NCBI GenBank assembly: GCA_963841855.1
Contig: CAWJEJ010000005.1
Location: 1-64,000, forward strand
Source of the DNA: CAXBBB01 sp963841855
GTDB lineage: Bacteria > Bacteroidota > Rhodothermia > Rhodothermales > BA12
Direction: 5' to 3'
Length of the DNA stretch: 64,000 nt
The number at the start of each line of letters is the position of its first letter. The stretch's first letter is position 1. A program made the position numbers and the translations under genes. The notes beneath the pieces were generated by a model. It saw only the letters and a list, made by a program, of their open reading frames with translations. It ran no database searches and was not told where the DNA came from. This document shows positions 34,936 through 44,351 of this stretch, piece by piece.

Positions 34936-35757
34936 TCAGAAACCGAAACTGAACGCGGTCCAAAAGCTCTCCCAATCGGCGTCGGCTGCGTCGGGCGAAG
35001 CGATCATATGCGTCGCGTGCAAAAACCAGTCGCCTCGGCGGTCCAGCTTGAAGGTGCAGATGCCGTTCTGGTCTGTGCGGGAGAACTGAGAAGCGGCGGG
35101 CGCATTTCCGCTCCTGTTTCTCGCCGTAATCACTTTGTCCGCTAGCGGCGACCCGCGGAAGAGGACGCGGGCCCGGATCCAGTCGTTTTCCTTGCTCTCA
35201 TACGGATTGTCCATCAGCACGATCTCGAACGCATGACCGACGACGTGCCGGTACAGCGCGTCGCCGGGCTGAGGATCGCTCTGGATAAGCGTTTTGATGT
35301 ACCTGGTGTACTTCTCGGACTGCTCGGTCTTGGTGGAGTTGTCGATCGTTATGCCTTCGATGTTGTCCTCTTCGAGGTAGGACACGAACCGGTCGTTGGG
35401 GAGCGTCACCCGCGCATAGTTTCTCTCCATGTGGATCAACCCAAGCCCCTTGAAATCAGCTTCTACCCGCAGGACGGGCAGCGCTTCGTCCGCCGAAGTG
35501 GGAAGCAGATCTGTGGTGCCGTTTTCACTGAGCAGCTCGAAGCTCAGCGTACGGGACTTCTGGAGCGGACGCTCCTGCTCGACGTTGAATCCATCGGCCA
35601 CGAACAGGTGAAGCTCAATCTCGTCGCCCTGCGAGACGATGAAGTCGCGCGCGATCAACACGTACTCGTGCGCAAGGACGGTGGTAGCGAGGCCCAGGAT
35701 GAGCAATAGGGCGATCGTGTGTTTCGTGGGGGCGATTGGTCGATGGAAGACACCCAA
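34936..35757 (-). CDS. DUF4198 domain-containing secreted protein
   Basis: The 273-residue product has a signal peptide (IALLLILGLATTVLAHEYVL) with the mature end starting at His-Glu, as in DUF4198 proteins where an N-terminal His may bind metal. The domain shows GDEIELHLFVADGF and the C-terminal TDQNGICTFKLDRRGDWFLH with ATHM. DUF4198 members are periplasmic and linked to metal uptake in several species. That role is only suggested here. Confidence 0.85.
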   Translation of the reverse strand: MGVFHRPIAPTKHTIALLLILGLATTVLAHEYVLIARDFIVSQGDEIELHLFVADGFNVEQERPLQKSRTLSFELLSENGTTDLLPTSADEALPVLRVEADFKGLGLIHMERNYARVTLPNDRFVSYLEEDNIEGITIDNSTKTEQSEKYTRYIKTLIQSDPQPGDALYRHVVGHAFEIVLMDNPYESKENDWIRARVLFRGSPLADKVITARNRSGNAPAASQFSRTDQNGICTFKLDRRGDWFLHATHMIASPDAADADWESFWTAFSFGF

Positions 35758-35855
35758 GACCGAAACTCGATGCTGGCGCGCGAAGCGGCATGATAGCGCT
35801 ACGGATCGGGGACGACAAGGCGCCAGAACCGGACCTCAATCCGCGAGATGAGACC

Positions 35856-37007
35856 TCAACGGCCGAAGAACCGGCGCAGCATCGGCGCCAGTGCGGCTGC
35901 TTCGTCTGGCCCCAGGCGATGACCAATCCCAGGCAGAACAGCAAGTTGCGATCCTGAAAGATGCCTGTGCAAGTGGAGCACGTGTGAGAGATCGAACAGT
36001 TCGTCGGTGCCTCCGCTCGACACCAGGATGGGCAGGGTGGGGAGCAACTCGCTCGAAAAGATGGGCTGCTGAGCTAGTGAGCGCACGAACGGATGGAGCG
36101 ACCCGAACACGCCAGCCGCGTGGCCTTGGTGCGCTTCGTTCAACTTCTGCCAACCTCCGGGACTGCGCGAGCGGATCGCGCTGGCGTCGATGCGGCCGAG
36201 CATGGCCGCCACCAGATTGGTATCCCAGTCGATTGCGGTCGCGTGAACGGCTAGCCGCTGCACCTGCGACGAGAGCCGCTGCGCAACCGAGAGGGCAACG
36301 GCGCCGCCGAGCGAGAACCCGAACAGATCGATCGGCTCGCGCATCGATGCGATCGCTTCCGACGCGCCATCGATAAACAGTCGGGTCGTCAGTACCTCGT
36401 GCTTGTCGGACGCGCCGTGGCCGGGCAGGTCGAGTGCGACGACGGGCCGCGAGGGCTGCATCAGTCGGGCTAGGTGCTGCGTCTCGATCGCTGTCGCTGC
36501 GCCTGCACCGTGCAGCAGGACGAGCGGTGGCGCGTCGGTTTCGGAGGGCCAGCTGTTGGCGGCAACGGCTCCCGCTGACGTGGCGATGAGCGTTGGAGTC
36601 GGCAGCGCGTCGGGCCGCGTTTCGCACAGTTCGATCAGGACGCCGTGCGTGTCGCGCGGGTGGAGGAAAGCTATGCGCAACCCATCGGCTCCCGGCGACG
36701 GCTCTCCGATGACAGCGACGCCAGCTTCGCGCGCACGTCCGAGCGCGGCCGTCAGGTCGTCGACGCGAAACGCCAGGTGATGCACGCCCGGCCCGCGCTT
36801 GTCGATGAACTTGGCGACGGGCGACATGTCCGAGAGCGCGCGCAAAAACTCGACCTTTGCGCCCGCGTCCGCAAACCGCGTCTCGACACCCTGCGCCTCG
36901 ACCGCTTCGGTCTTGTAAACGATCAAACCGAGCAGGTCGGAGAGTAGCCGTTCTAAATCATCGCCGCCGACGGCGATTCCAACGTGTTCGAGTCGGGCAG
37001 CAGACAT
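35856..37007 (-). CDS. Methylmalonyl-CoA epimerase-like domain fused to an alpha/beta hydrolase
   Basis: The 383-residue product starts SAARLEHVGIAVGGDDLERL and contains GVHHLAFRVDDLTAAL and LIELCE. The His and Glu residues are the metal ligands of vicinal-oxygen-chelate methylmalonyl-CoA epimerases, which fill about residues 1-135. After a short linker comes an alpha/beta hydrolase: LVLLHGAGAATAIETQ (oxyanion), LPGHGASDKHEV, FGFSLGGAVALS (nucleophile Ser), GTDELFDL (Asp) and PGIGHRLGP (His). The frame is open upstream, but the Met at 37007 gives the standard epimerase start. A CoA-thioester hydrolase role would fit, as an inference. Confidence 0.8.
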   Translation of the reverse strand: MSAARLEHVGIAVGGDDLERLLSDLLGLIVYKTEAVEAQGVETRFADAGAKVEFLRALSDMSPVAKFIDKRGPGVHHLAFRVDDLTAALGRAREAGVAVIGEPSPGADGLRIAFLHPRDTHGVLIELCETRPDALPTPTLIATSAGAVAANSWPSETDAPPLVLLHGAGAATAIETQHLARLMQPSRPVVALDLPGHGASDKHEVLTTRLFIDGASEAIASMREPIDLFGFSLGGAVALSVAQRLSSQVQRLAVHATAIDWDTNLVAAMLGRIDASAIRSRSPGGWQKLNEAHQGHAAGVFGSLHPFVRSLAQQPIFSSELLPTLPILVSSGGTDELFDLSHVLHLHRHLSGSQLAVLPGIGHRLGPDEAAALAPMLRRFFGR

Positions 37008-37190
37008 TAGAGCGAAGCGCAAAACGTGAAGGGGGACGAGACGAATTTTGCCTGGAGGTAACAGACAGACTTCTGAGGGGCTCATCCGCAGACTTGCCAG
37101 GTCCGCGCTGAGCCTCACAGAACACCCAGAAATCACCCGACCCAACCGGCGACGCGCGCGTATTCTTCCGCCCTCACCTCTATTTCGTCT

Positions 37191-38573
37191 ATGCCCCGCA
37201 CGCGCATCGCCGTCGTCGGCGGAACGGCTGCCGGCCCCGCCGCCGCCGCCCAAGCCGCCCGCACCGATCCCGACGCCGAGGTCCTGCTGATCGAGCGGGG
37301 CGCGCACGTCAGTGTCGGCTCGTGCTCGATTCCGGCCTACCTGCGCGGGCAGATTGATCACGCGGGCGATCTCGCCAACCTAACGCCCGCAGAACTGGCG
37401 CAGTCGCGCGGCCTCGACGTGCGGGTCTGCACCGACGCAGTCCGCTTCGACGCAGCGCGCCGCCACCTGCATCTGCGCGACGTGACGACGGGCAAGAGCT
37501 ACCACGAGCGCGTCGACAAACTCATTCTGGCGACCGGAGCCTGTGCCATCGTTCCCGACTTCATCCCAACGAGCGCGACCAATGTCACCCCGATGCGCAC
37601 GATCGTCGACGCGGCGAGGCTGAGGCGCTGGATCGACTCGGGCATTCTGGGACACGTCGTGATTCTTGGCGGCGGATACGTCGGCGCCGATGTAGCAGAT
37701 GCGCTGGCGGCGAGGGGTGTCCGTGCGACCGTCTTGGAGCCCAAGGGCGCGCTCGTAACCGGCATCGTCGGCGGCGAGTTATCCCAAGTCGTCACCCAGG
37801 CGGCCTTGGACTGCGGCGTGTCGGTTCGGGCCGAGCGTGCGACGAGCGTTCGGATGCAGGGCGACCGTGCCCAGGCCGTCGTGACCGATGCAGGCGAGTG
37901 GATCGGATGCGATGCGGTCGTGCTGGCGATTGGCATTGAGGTCAGAACCGAGTTGGCACGCTCGGCAGGCGTCAAAGTCCGCGCCGACGGCACGCTCCAC
38001 GTCGACAAAGGCGGTCGCACCAACGTGCCGGGCGTCTGGGCGTGCGGCGATGCGATCGCCGTTCCGTCTGCGGTGACGTCTGAGGCGATGCACCGTCCGC
38101 TGGCGTGGGAGGCGTTTCGGACGGGGCGTGTCGTCGGTACCAATGCCGCGCGGCGAGGCAGGGGAGCGGCCTCGACGTTTGAGGCGTCGACCGGAGCTTC
38201 GGCCGTCGAAGTGTTCGGCGTCGAGGCGGCGGGCGTCGGGTTGCGGCGCGAGCAGGCGGAGGCCGCTGGAATCAGCGTCGTCGAAGCGACGATCACGCAG
38301 AACAGCCGCGTCCCGTACGACGAGAGGTCGGCTCCTTTGCGGGTCCGGCTGCTGGCCGATGCCAAATCGGGCCGACTGATCGGCGGAGAACTGGCGGGGC
38401 GCGACGGGACCGCGATGCGCGCCAACGTGCTGATTCCACTGGTCAAGTCGGGCGCTCACGTCAGCGAACTGGCTGGGCTTGACCTGGTCTATACGCCGTC
38501 GCTGGCGCCGCTGCACGATCCGCTCCAGGTCGCCGCGCGTGCGCTTGTCGAGAAGCTGGGCACCGCGCGCTGA
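37191..38573 (+). CDS. FAD-dependent pyridine nucleotide-disulfide oxidoreductase (CoA-disulfide reductase-like)
   Basis: The 460-residue protein has an N-terminal FAD site (RIAVVGGTAAGPAAAAQAAR) and the single redox Cys motif SVGSCSIPAYLRG, equivalent to the Cys of CoA-disulfide reductase and NADH oxidase/peroxidase. An NAD site follows (VVILGGGYVGADVADALAAR), then the second FAD motif GVWACGDAIAVPS and a C-terminal dimerisation domain. Class III enzymes with this Cys reduce CoA disulfide, persulfides or oxygen species. The exact substrate cannot be set. It is divergent from the epimerase-hydrolase. Confidence 0.87.
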   Translation: MPRTRIAVVGGTAAGPAAAAQAARTDPDAEVLLIERGAHVSVGSCSIPAYLRGQIDHAGDLANLTPAELAQSRGLDVRVCTDAVRFDAARRHLHLRDVTTGKSYHERVDKLILATGACAIVPDFIPTSATNVTPMRTIVDAARLRRWIDSGILGHVVILGGGYVGADVADALAARGVRATVLEPKGALVTGIVGGELSQVVTQAALDCGVSVRAERATSVRMQGDRAQAVVTDAGEWIGCDAVVLAIGIEVRTELARSAGVKVRADGTLHVDKGGRTNVPGVWACGDAIAVPSAVTSEAMHRPLAWEAFRTGRVVGTNAARRGRGAASTFEASTGASAVEVFGVEAAGVGLRREQAEAAGISVVEATITQNSRVPYDERSAPLRVRLLADAKSGRLIGGELAGRDGTAMRANVLIPLVKSGAHVSELAGLDLVYTPSLAPLHDPLQVAARALVEKLGTAR

Positions 38574-38589
38574 AGCCGTGCGTTTGGGC

Positions 38590-39942
38590 ATGATGGAAAC
38601 GACTCAACCCGAACGCCGCGCCGCCCACTCCAACCCGCCGCGCTTGGAAGCCTTTCACGCGCTGGCGAGGATCGAAGCCGAAGGCGCGTTCGCCAAGTTC
38701 ATCGGCAAGTCCGAAACCAACGACGCCCGCGACGCCCGGTTTGTGACCGAACTCGTCAGCGGCGTCACGCGGATGCAGAAGCTGATGGACTACTACATCT
38801 TCAAGCTGTACAAGGGCGACATGGACGAGATGCAGGACAGCGTCCGCCGCTGCCTGCGCATGGGCCTGTACGAACTCACGCAGATGGACACGCCGCCGCA
38901 CGCCGCGCTCAACGAGTACGCCGAACTGGCCCGCTACGCCATCAACGAGCGCGTCGTCAGCCTGATCAACGGCGTCCTCCGCACCGCCTCGCGCTGGGAC
39001 GAGCCGCCCGAGCCAGCCATCGACGACACCGCCGAGCGCTTGGCCGTCGCCTACTCGCACCCGACGTGGCTCGTCCGCAAGTGGTTGACGCGCTGGGGGC
39101 AACTCAAGACGACCGAGATCTTGCGCCACAACAACGAGCGCCCGACGTTCGGCGTCCGCCCCAACGCCATCCACTCGGACGCCGATTCGTTCGGCGCGCG
39201 CGCAGCCGAAGCCGGTTTCGAGTCCAGTCCGAGCAAGTGGGTCGACGGCATGGTAACGGCGCAGAGCGTCCAGCCGTTGGTCCGTTCGGGCCTGCTCAAC
39301 GACGGCCTGTGCTCGGTCCAAGACGAAGCCGCCGCCCTGGTCGTCCACCTGATCAACCTGCAACCCGGCGAGACGCTGTTCGACCTATGCGCCGCTCCGG
39401 GCGGGAAGACGTGCTACGCCGCCGAGCGCTCGGGCAACAAGGCCACGATCGTCGCATCCGACGTGAGCCGCAACCGCACGCGACTGGTCGAGCGCAGCGC
39501 CAAGCGGCTGGGCCTGTCGTCGGTCGAAACGATGGAGGCTAGCGTCAGCGATAGAGCCAAGTCGCGCCAGGAGGCCGACGCCGTCCTGCTCGACGTGCCG
39601 TGCTCGGGGACCGGAGTGCTAGCTAAACGCGCTGACATGCGCTGGCACCGGACGCCTCAGGAACTCGACGAAGTGCGCGTCCTCCAAATCCAGATGCTCA
39701 AAGACGCCGCCAAACTCGTCAAGCCGGGCGGACGCCTGATCTACTCGACCTGTTCGCTCGAAGCCGAAGAAAACGAGCGGCAGGTGACGCGCTTTCTCAA
39801 GAAGAATCCCGACTTCGAGTTGCGCTCGGCCGCGGGCCGCGTCCCCGACAGCATGGTGACTCGCGAGGGCTACTACACCGCGCTGCCCCACGAACACGGG
39901 ACGGACGGAGCGTTCGCGGCCGTTCTGGTACGATCCGCCTGA
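38590..39942 (+). CDS. rsmB: 16S rRNA (cytosine-5)-methyltransferase RsmB-like, with NusB domain
   Basis: The protein of about 450 residues has an N-terminal NusB-like helical domain (RLEAFHALARIEAEGAFAKF, RRCLRMGLYELTQMDTPPHA, AINERVVSLINGVLR). The RsmB/NOL1 catalytic part follows with LFDLCAAPGGKTCYAAER (SAM site), LLDVPCSGTGVLAKR (Pro-Cys) and YSTCSLEAEENE (catalytic Thr-Cys). It methylates C967 of 16S rRNA in E. coli. ATG codons at 38590 and 38593 are equally possible, and the open frame upstream lies in the previous gene. Confidence 0.9.
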   Translation: MMETTQPERRAAHSNPPRLEAFHALARIEAEGAFAKFIGKSETNDARDARFVTELVSGVTRMQKLMDYYIFKLYKGDMDEMQDSVRRCLRMGLYELTQMDTPPHAALNEYAELARYAINERVVSLINGVLRTASRWDEPPEPAIDDTAERLAVAYSHPTWLVRKWLTRWGQLKTTEILRHNNERPTFGVRPNAIHSDADSFGARAAEAGFESSPSKWVDGMVTAQSVQPLVRSGLLNDGLCSVQDEAAALVVHLINLQPGETLFDLCAAPGGKTCYAAERSGNKATIVASDVSRNRTRLVERSAKRLGLSSVETMEASVSDRAKSRQEADAVLLDVPCSGTGVLAKRADMRWHRTPQELDEVRVLQIQMLKDAAKLVKPGGRLIYSTCSLEAEENERQVTRFLKKNPDFELRSAAGRVPDSMVTREGYYTALPHEHGTDGAFAAVLVRSA

Positions 39943-40083
39943 TACGCGCTGGATATCGACGTTGCGAGCCGTAGATTCCGATTGCTGACACAAAGACCGC
40001 GCGCCATAGGCTAGACCGTTACCGATTCGTTTGCACGCACCCCATTGCGTGTCGCATTTTATCGCCAAGTCTCCGGTTTTGCT

Positions 40084-41217
40084 ATGCTTACCTCTTCATG
40101 CCGCGCCCTACTCGCGCTCTGCCTCGTCCTCCTCGTCACGCCCCAGGCAGACGCGCAGAAACTCGCCAAGTACGGCGCCGATTTCCTTTCGGGAGGCGTC
40201 GGAGGTCGCGCTCTGGGAATGGGCGGAGCCGCCGTCGCGCTGTCGCAGGACGTGTCGTCGGGCTACTGGAACGCCGCTGGGCTGAGCGGGCTGGACTATC
40301 CTGAAATCGGCTACATGCACGTCGAGCGGTTCGCGGGCGTCGTCTCGTTCGATTATGGCAGCGCCGCGTTTCCGCTGAACCAGCAGTCGACCGTCGGCGT
40401 CTCGTTTTTCCGATCGGGCGTCAACGACATCAAGAACACGCTCGACGCGTGGGACGCCGAGCGCAACCAGCCCAAGGCTAACTACGAGAGCTTCATCTCG
40501 ACGTTCTCGGCTGCCGACTACGCCTTCTTCCTCTCGTACGCACGCGCTGCCAGCGAGAACCTGTCGCTCGGCGTGACGGGCAAAGTCATTCGTCGCACGA
40601 TTGGGCCGTTCGCCGAAGCGTGGGGCTACTCGTTCGACGTTGGCGCGCAGTACAAGATCGGCCGCCTGCAACTGGGCCTCAACTTGCAAGACGTGGCAGG
40701 CATGTACCAGAGCTGGACGGTCAACGCCGAAGAGTTCAACACGAACGACGACGTGAACCCGGCGACTGGCTCGCCCTACACGTTCGCCGAGACGTTCGGC
40801 CAGGAACTGCCGACCGGAGGTACCTACGTCGTCCCGCCCGTTGCGCGCTTGGGCACCGGTTACGCCATCCCGTTCGGCACCAGCAGCCTGACCTTGGGCG
40901 CCGACTTCGATCTGGCGTTCGACGGCCAGGAGAACTACGCCTTTAGTGCCGGTCCGATGTCGATCCACCCGCGCTTCGGCACCGAGTTCAACTACAAAAA
41001 CGTGCTCTCCATCCGAGGTGGCATCGCCCGCATTGCGCCCGGCCCCGGCGACGAACTGCAGTTCACGCCCACATTGGGCGCCGGACTGCAACTCGCCCAG
41101 GTCAACCTCGACTACGGTTTTGGCGACTTCGCCGGTCTCACATCGGACTTGGGCATGACCCACCGCATCGCCGCCCGGCTGACGCTGGAACGTCCGTCGT
41201 CGGTGCGCTCGCGGTAG
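40084..41217 (+). CDS. PorV/PorQ family outer-membrane protein
   Basis: The 377-residue protein has a signal peptide (LLALCLVLLVTPQADAQ) and the mature start KYGADFLSGGVGGRALGMGG, AAVALSQDVSSGYWNAAGL. This GGRALGMGGA...YWNPAGL-like opening marks PorV/UPF0164 outer-membrane barrels of Bacteroidota and relatives. PorV shuttles cargo in type IX secretion. Whether this one is PorV itself or a PorV-like paralogue cannot be told. A Met further upstream at 40045 would lengthen the signal beyond what is usual. Confidence 0.85.
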   Translation: MLTSSCRALLALCLVLLVTPQADAQKLAKYGADFLSGGVGGRALGMGGAAVALSQDVSSGYWNAAGLSGLDYPEIGYMHVERFAGVVSFDYGSAAFPLNQQSTVGVSFFRSGVNDIKNTLDAWDAERNQPKANYESFISTFSAADYAFFLSYARAASENLSLGVTGKVIRRTIGPFAEAWGYSFDVGAQYKIGRLQLGLNLQDVAGMYQSWTVNAEEFNTNDDVNPATGSPYTFAETFGQELPTGGTYVVPPVARLGTGYAIPFGTSSLTLGADFDLAFDGQENYAFSAGPMSIHPRFGTEFNYKNVLSIRGGIARIAPGPGDELQFTPTLGAGLQLAQVNLDYGFGDFAGLTSDLGMTHRIAARLTLERPSSVRSR

Positions 41218-41240
41218 AGCTTTGGGTTACAGCGCGCTCA

Positions 41241-41947
41241 ATCGTCATCGTCATCGTCGGCCTCTTGATGAGTTGTTCGGCACGTGCCCAAGAGGACACT
41301 TTGCCTCTCTCAGGGCGCGTGCTAAGCGTCCACGACAGTAGTGCGGTACCGGCGAGCGTCTATTTGACACGCGGCGATTCGACGCTAGGGGTGGCTAGGC
41401 GAATATGGAAGGGCGGTTCGAATTTGAGGACATAGCTCCGGGTTCGTATGTGTTGCGTGCCCAGCACTTCGCGTTCGAGGAGACGCTCAGCCCGTACACT
41501 CATCCGCAGAAAATCCCAGTCGCAAATGTGTGGATTGGGCGAGCAGTTACAAGCGACGAGATTCCCTTCGGAGCCGCTGATGCGAGGCGTGACCTATCCG
41601 ATGGCCACGTCTATCTGCTCAAGTTCGCCACCATCGATCTGACACATTACTACGTACCGTCTGCTTGTTTCGAACAGGTCGACTACCTGTTCAAAGCCGC
41701 GATTGTAGACATTGAGCGTTCGTTCGGATATGGACGGCGCGACATTACCGATCAGTACCGAGCCGTGGGAATTCGATGGAGAGCCATTCGAGCAGGTGTC
41801 GATCAATACAACGCCGAAATAGAGCGCCATTTGGTCCAGCGTAATGGGGCCTCGTGGCGAGATGAACTGGACCGGTCCTGCGCGATAGCCAAGCGCGATG
41901 CAATAAGGCGAGGGTGCCCCGACATCGATGTTCGAGACGAGCACTAG
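41241..41947 (+). pseudogene. Carboxypeptidase-regulatory-like domain lipoprotein, frameshifted
   Basis: The first frame gives a hydrophobic start with a lipobox-like LLMSC and LSGRVLSVHDSSAVPASVYL. After a break near 41398 the next frame continues MEGRFEFEDIAPGSYVLRAQ with HFAFEE. Joined, they form the G-x-V...G-x-F-x-F-x-x-I-x-P-G-x-Y pattern of CarboxypepD_reg domains. About 150 further residues follow with no recognised family. It lies just after the PorV-like gene. The start codon is uncertain. Confidence 0.55.
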
Positions 41948-41985
41948 ACCGAGTACGGTGCAAATTCAAGTCCCCGAGTGGATAG

Positions 41986-42040
41986 CGTAGTTTGCCCGCG
42001 TCCCACCACCACCTCTGATGCAGACGACGCACGCCGCCAC
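41986..42040. repeat. 55-bp direct repeat, copy 1 (duplicated GNAT 5' end)
   Basis: This copy matches 42328-42382 with a single mismatch. It contains TAGTTTGCCCG, an ATG and the first seven codons of the acetyltransferase gene, followed here by unrelated sequence. It looks like a duplicated promoter/start region. Confidence 0.85.
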
Positions 42041-42133
42041 TGCTGCCAACGCGGGGCAGGACGTAGGTGATGCTGGATCCATCGCACTGGGCGCTGTAGA
42101 GATGAGGGTAGGCGCCGTGAGTGTGGGCGGCAG

Positions 42134-42330
42134 GTGTCTCTGGATGATGAGATTGACCGTCTCGTTTTGCTTCGTAAAGTCAATCTCGGATTGGCTCAGG
42201 AGGGACAAGGAATTTCGCAATCGCAGGCCGAGGCCGAATTTCGCAAACCGAAGAGTGACCGGGCCTGGACCTTGGCTGAGGATTGGGTGGCAACGGCATG
42301 CGCTTCGAGGTTGGCCCGAGCAGCCATCGT
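42134..42330 (+). pseudogene. Antitoxin-like remnant between the 55-bp repeats
   Basis: The frame reads SLDDEIDRLVLLRKVNLGLA, then QEGQGISQSQAEAEFRKPK, similar to the C-terminal half of Phd/YefM- or ParD-like antitoxins that end in a GxGxSxxxAxxxF segment. A toxin gene cannot be read after it. The 5' end is fused to the duplicated acetyltransferase start in a different frame. Confidence 0.4.
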
Positions 42331-42382
42331 AGTTTGCCCGCGTCCCACCACCGCCTCTGATGCAGACGACGCACGCCGCCAC
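42328..42382. repeat. 55-bp direct repeat, copy 2
   Basis: This copy spans the promoter-like TAGTTTG box and the first codons of the intact acetyltransferase gene. It differs from copy 1 by one base. Confidence 0.85.
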
Positions 42383-42806
42383 GCTGACCATCGACGAGGT
42401 GGGATTGGAAGCGGTCGACGTGATCCGCGAGATCAACAGGGCGTGCTTCGACGAGGAGCGCATTATCAACACGTTCGAGCGCGACGGCCTGCGAATGCTG
42501 CTCGCACGTGTGGACGGTAGGGCGGTGGGGTTCAAGATCGGGTACCGCGAGAACCGGTTCAACTTCTACTCGGCCAAGGGCGGCGTCCACCCCAGCCATC
42601 GGCGGAGCGGCATCGCCCGCGTACTGCTCGAACGGTTGGAGGACCTGACGCGCGCCGAGGGGTATCGCTACTTCTGCTTCGATACGTTTCCCAACCTGCA
42701 CCCCGGTATGACCGTGCTCGGCTTAGCGAGCGGCTACCGCGTCACGCGCGCCGACTTCAACCCCACGTACCGCGATTTTAGACTCCGCTTCGAAAAACGG
42801 CTGTAA
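42360..42806 (+). CDS. GNAT family N-acetyltransferase
   Basis: The 148-residue protein shows FKIGYRENRFNFYSAKGGVH, then RRSGIARVLLERLEDLTRAE, the acetyl-CoA-binding motif A (R/Q-x-x-G-x-G/A variant RRSGIA), and GLASGYRVTRADF near the end. Acetyl acceptors of such small GNATs are usually unknown. Transcription probably starts from the TAGTTTG box about 30 bases upstream, which is duplicated at 41986. Confidence 0.85.
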   Translation: MQTTHAATLTIDEVGLEAVDVIREINRACFDEERIINTFERDGLRMLLARVDGRAVGFKIGYRENRFNFYSAKGGVHPSHRRSGIARVLLERLEDLTRAEGYRYFCFDTFPNLHPGMTVLGLASGYRVTRADFNPTYRDFRLRFEKRL

Positions 42807-42833
42807 TCTGATTTCAACAGAAGGTCTGAGTCG

Positions 42834-42992
42834 TCAGAACAGCGGGTAGATGAACAGCGCGATGGCTTTGCCCGACGCGAACACGATCAGGATGCTGAGT
42901 AGAAGCAGCACGACGAGGATAGGAGCGAGCCAGAAGCGTTTGCGCGTACGCAAGAACTGCCAGAACTCGGCGACGATACGGAGTTTGCTCAT
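42834..42992 (-). CDS. DUF5989 family small membrane protein
   Basis: A 52-residue protein reads MSKLRIVAEFWQFLRTRKRF, then a single helix LAPILVVLLLLSILIVFA and a C-terminal ALFIYPLF. This closely follows the DUF5989 pattern, often found next to SxtJ and carbamoyltransferase genes. Those partners are not here. The function is unknown. It is divergent from the permease gene downstream. Confidence 0.85.
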   Translation of the reverse strand: MSKLRIVAEFWQFLRTRKRFWLAPILVVLLLLSILIVFASGKAIALFIYPLF

Positions 42993-43097
42993 CTAGGCGG
43001 GAAGGAGAGAGCGTTCAAAATACGCATGACCGTAACCCTGCCCAGCACCCTGCGTAGGGCTACCGATGACTGCCTGCTCCCAACCGATCGACCGCGC

Positions 43098-44342
43098 GTG
43101 AACGCCTTTCTCTACGAGATCCGCGAGGGGCTGCGCAACGCCGCCGACTCGATCCAGCAGAACAAACTGCGCTCGCTGCTCACCACGCTGGGCATCATCA
43201 TCGGTATCGTGATGGTGACCTCCACGATGACGACGATCAACGGCATGGAGCGCGCGTTCGACAAGTCGATGGAGATGTTTGGGACCAACACCTATTACGT
43301 CGATCAGAGGCCGTGGATCATCATGTCGGCCGAGCAATTCTTCGAGATGCAGCGCCGACCGATGATGACGTACGATTCGGCGCGGCGCGTCGTCGACGGG
43401 GCCGAACGCAGCGAGAGCATTGCCTACTCGGCCGTCAGCATCGACTTCGGCAGCGCGATCCAGTACCGCGACCGGGCCGTGAGCCGGGCGCAGGTGACAG
43501 CGACGACGCCGACCTACACCGAGATCGCCGACATCGACCTTTCGGAAGGTCGCTACTTCACCGAAATGGAAGAGCAGACGGCGCGCAACGTAGTCGTCCT
43601 GGGCTCGTCGATTGCCGAAAGCCTGTTTCCAGACGAGCGCGCCGAGGGCAAGGAAGTCCGCATCCAGGGATCGCGCTTCACCGTTCTAGGCGTGCTCGAA
43701 CCCAAGGGCAAGTTTCTGGGCCTGTTCTCGGTCGACGAGCAGTTTCAGATTCCGCTTTCGACGGCGCGCAAGCTCTACAATACGCAAAACTGGAACTTCC
43801 AGGTGAGCCTCAAAGCCCGTGAGGGCATTGACGAAGTGGTAGTCGAAGACGAGATCCGCGGGTTCAGCCGTGTCGCCAGAGGGCTCGACGCGCTCGAAGC
43901 CGACGATTTCGCGATCAACAAGACCGACGTATTCCGCGACCTGCTCGCCTCGACCAAGGCGACGATCTACGGTGTCGGCATCTTTCTGACAGCGCTGTCG
44001 CTGCTCGTCGGCGGTATCGGTGTGATGAACATCATGTTCGTCTCGGTCAAGGAGCGCACACGCGAAATCGGCCTGCGCAAAGCCATCGGCGCCAAAGGAC
44101 GTTCGATCCTGCTCCAGTTTCTGCTCGAAGCGGTGACGATTTCTCTACTCGGAGGCGTGATCGGTCTGCTGCTGTCGCTACTGACGACGCTGGCCATCAA
44201 CATCGTCTTCACGGCTTCGCTCTCGCCCGTCATCGTGGTGCTGGCGCTGAGCGTGTGCGTTGGCGTCGGCGTCACGTTCGGGTTCTTCCCCGCGTGGCAG
44301 GCGGCCCGCCAGAAGCCCATCGACGCGCTCCGCTACGAATAA
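43098..44342 (+). CDS. ABC transporter permease, MacB/FtsX type (first of a pair)
   Basis: The protein of about 414 residues has an N-terminal helix in KLRSLLTTLGIIIGIVMVTS, a large periplasmic MacB_PCD domain and three C-terminal helices of the FtsX fold. The cytoplasmic coupling motif VKERTREIGLRKAIGAKGRS and the end PAWQAARQKPIDALRYE are standard. It would export lipoproteins, peptides or lipids by a mechanotransmission mechanism with an ATPase not present here. The GTG at 43098 is preferred over the ATG at 43026 because the residues before it are not protein-like for this family. Confidence 0.9.
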   Translation: MNAFLYEIREGLRNAADSIQQNKLRSLLTTLGIIIGIVMVTSTMTTINGMERAFDKSMEMFGTNTYYVDQRPWIIMSAEQFFEMQRRPMMTYDSARRVVDGAERSESIAYSAVSIDFGSAIQYRDRAVSRAQVTATTPTYTEIADIDLSEGRYFTEMEEQTARNVVVLGSSIAESLFPDERAEGKEVRIQGSRFTVLGVLEPKGKFLGLFSVDEQFQIPLSTARKLYNTQNWNFQVSLKAREGIDEVVVEDEIRGFSRVARGLDALEADDFAINKTDVFRDLLASTKATIYGVGIFLTALSLLVGGIGVMNIMFVSVKERTREIGLRKAIGAKGRSILLQFLLEAVTISLLGGVIGLLLSLLTTLAINIVFTASLSPVIVVLALSVCVGVGVTFGFFPAWQAARQKPIDALRYE

Positions 44343-44351
44343 CTTGGTGCC

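Noticed and set aside
42018..42332. 104-codon open frame starting in the first 55-bp repeat
   Set aside because: Only its first seven codons are copied from the acetyltransferase; the rest is out of frame with the antitoxin-like remnant and not protein-like.
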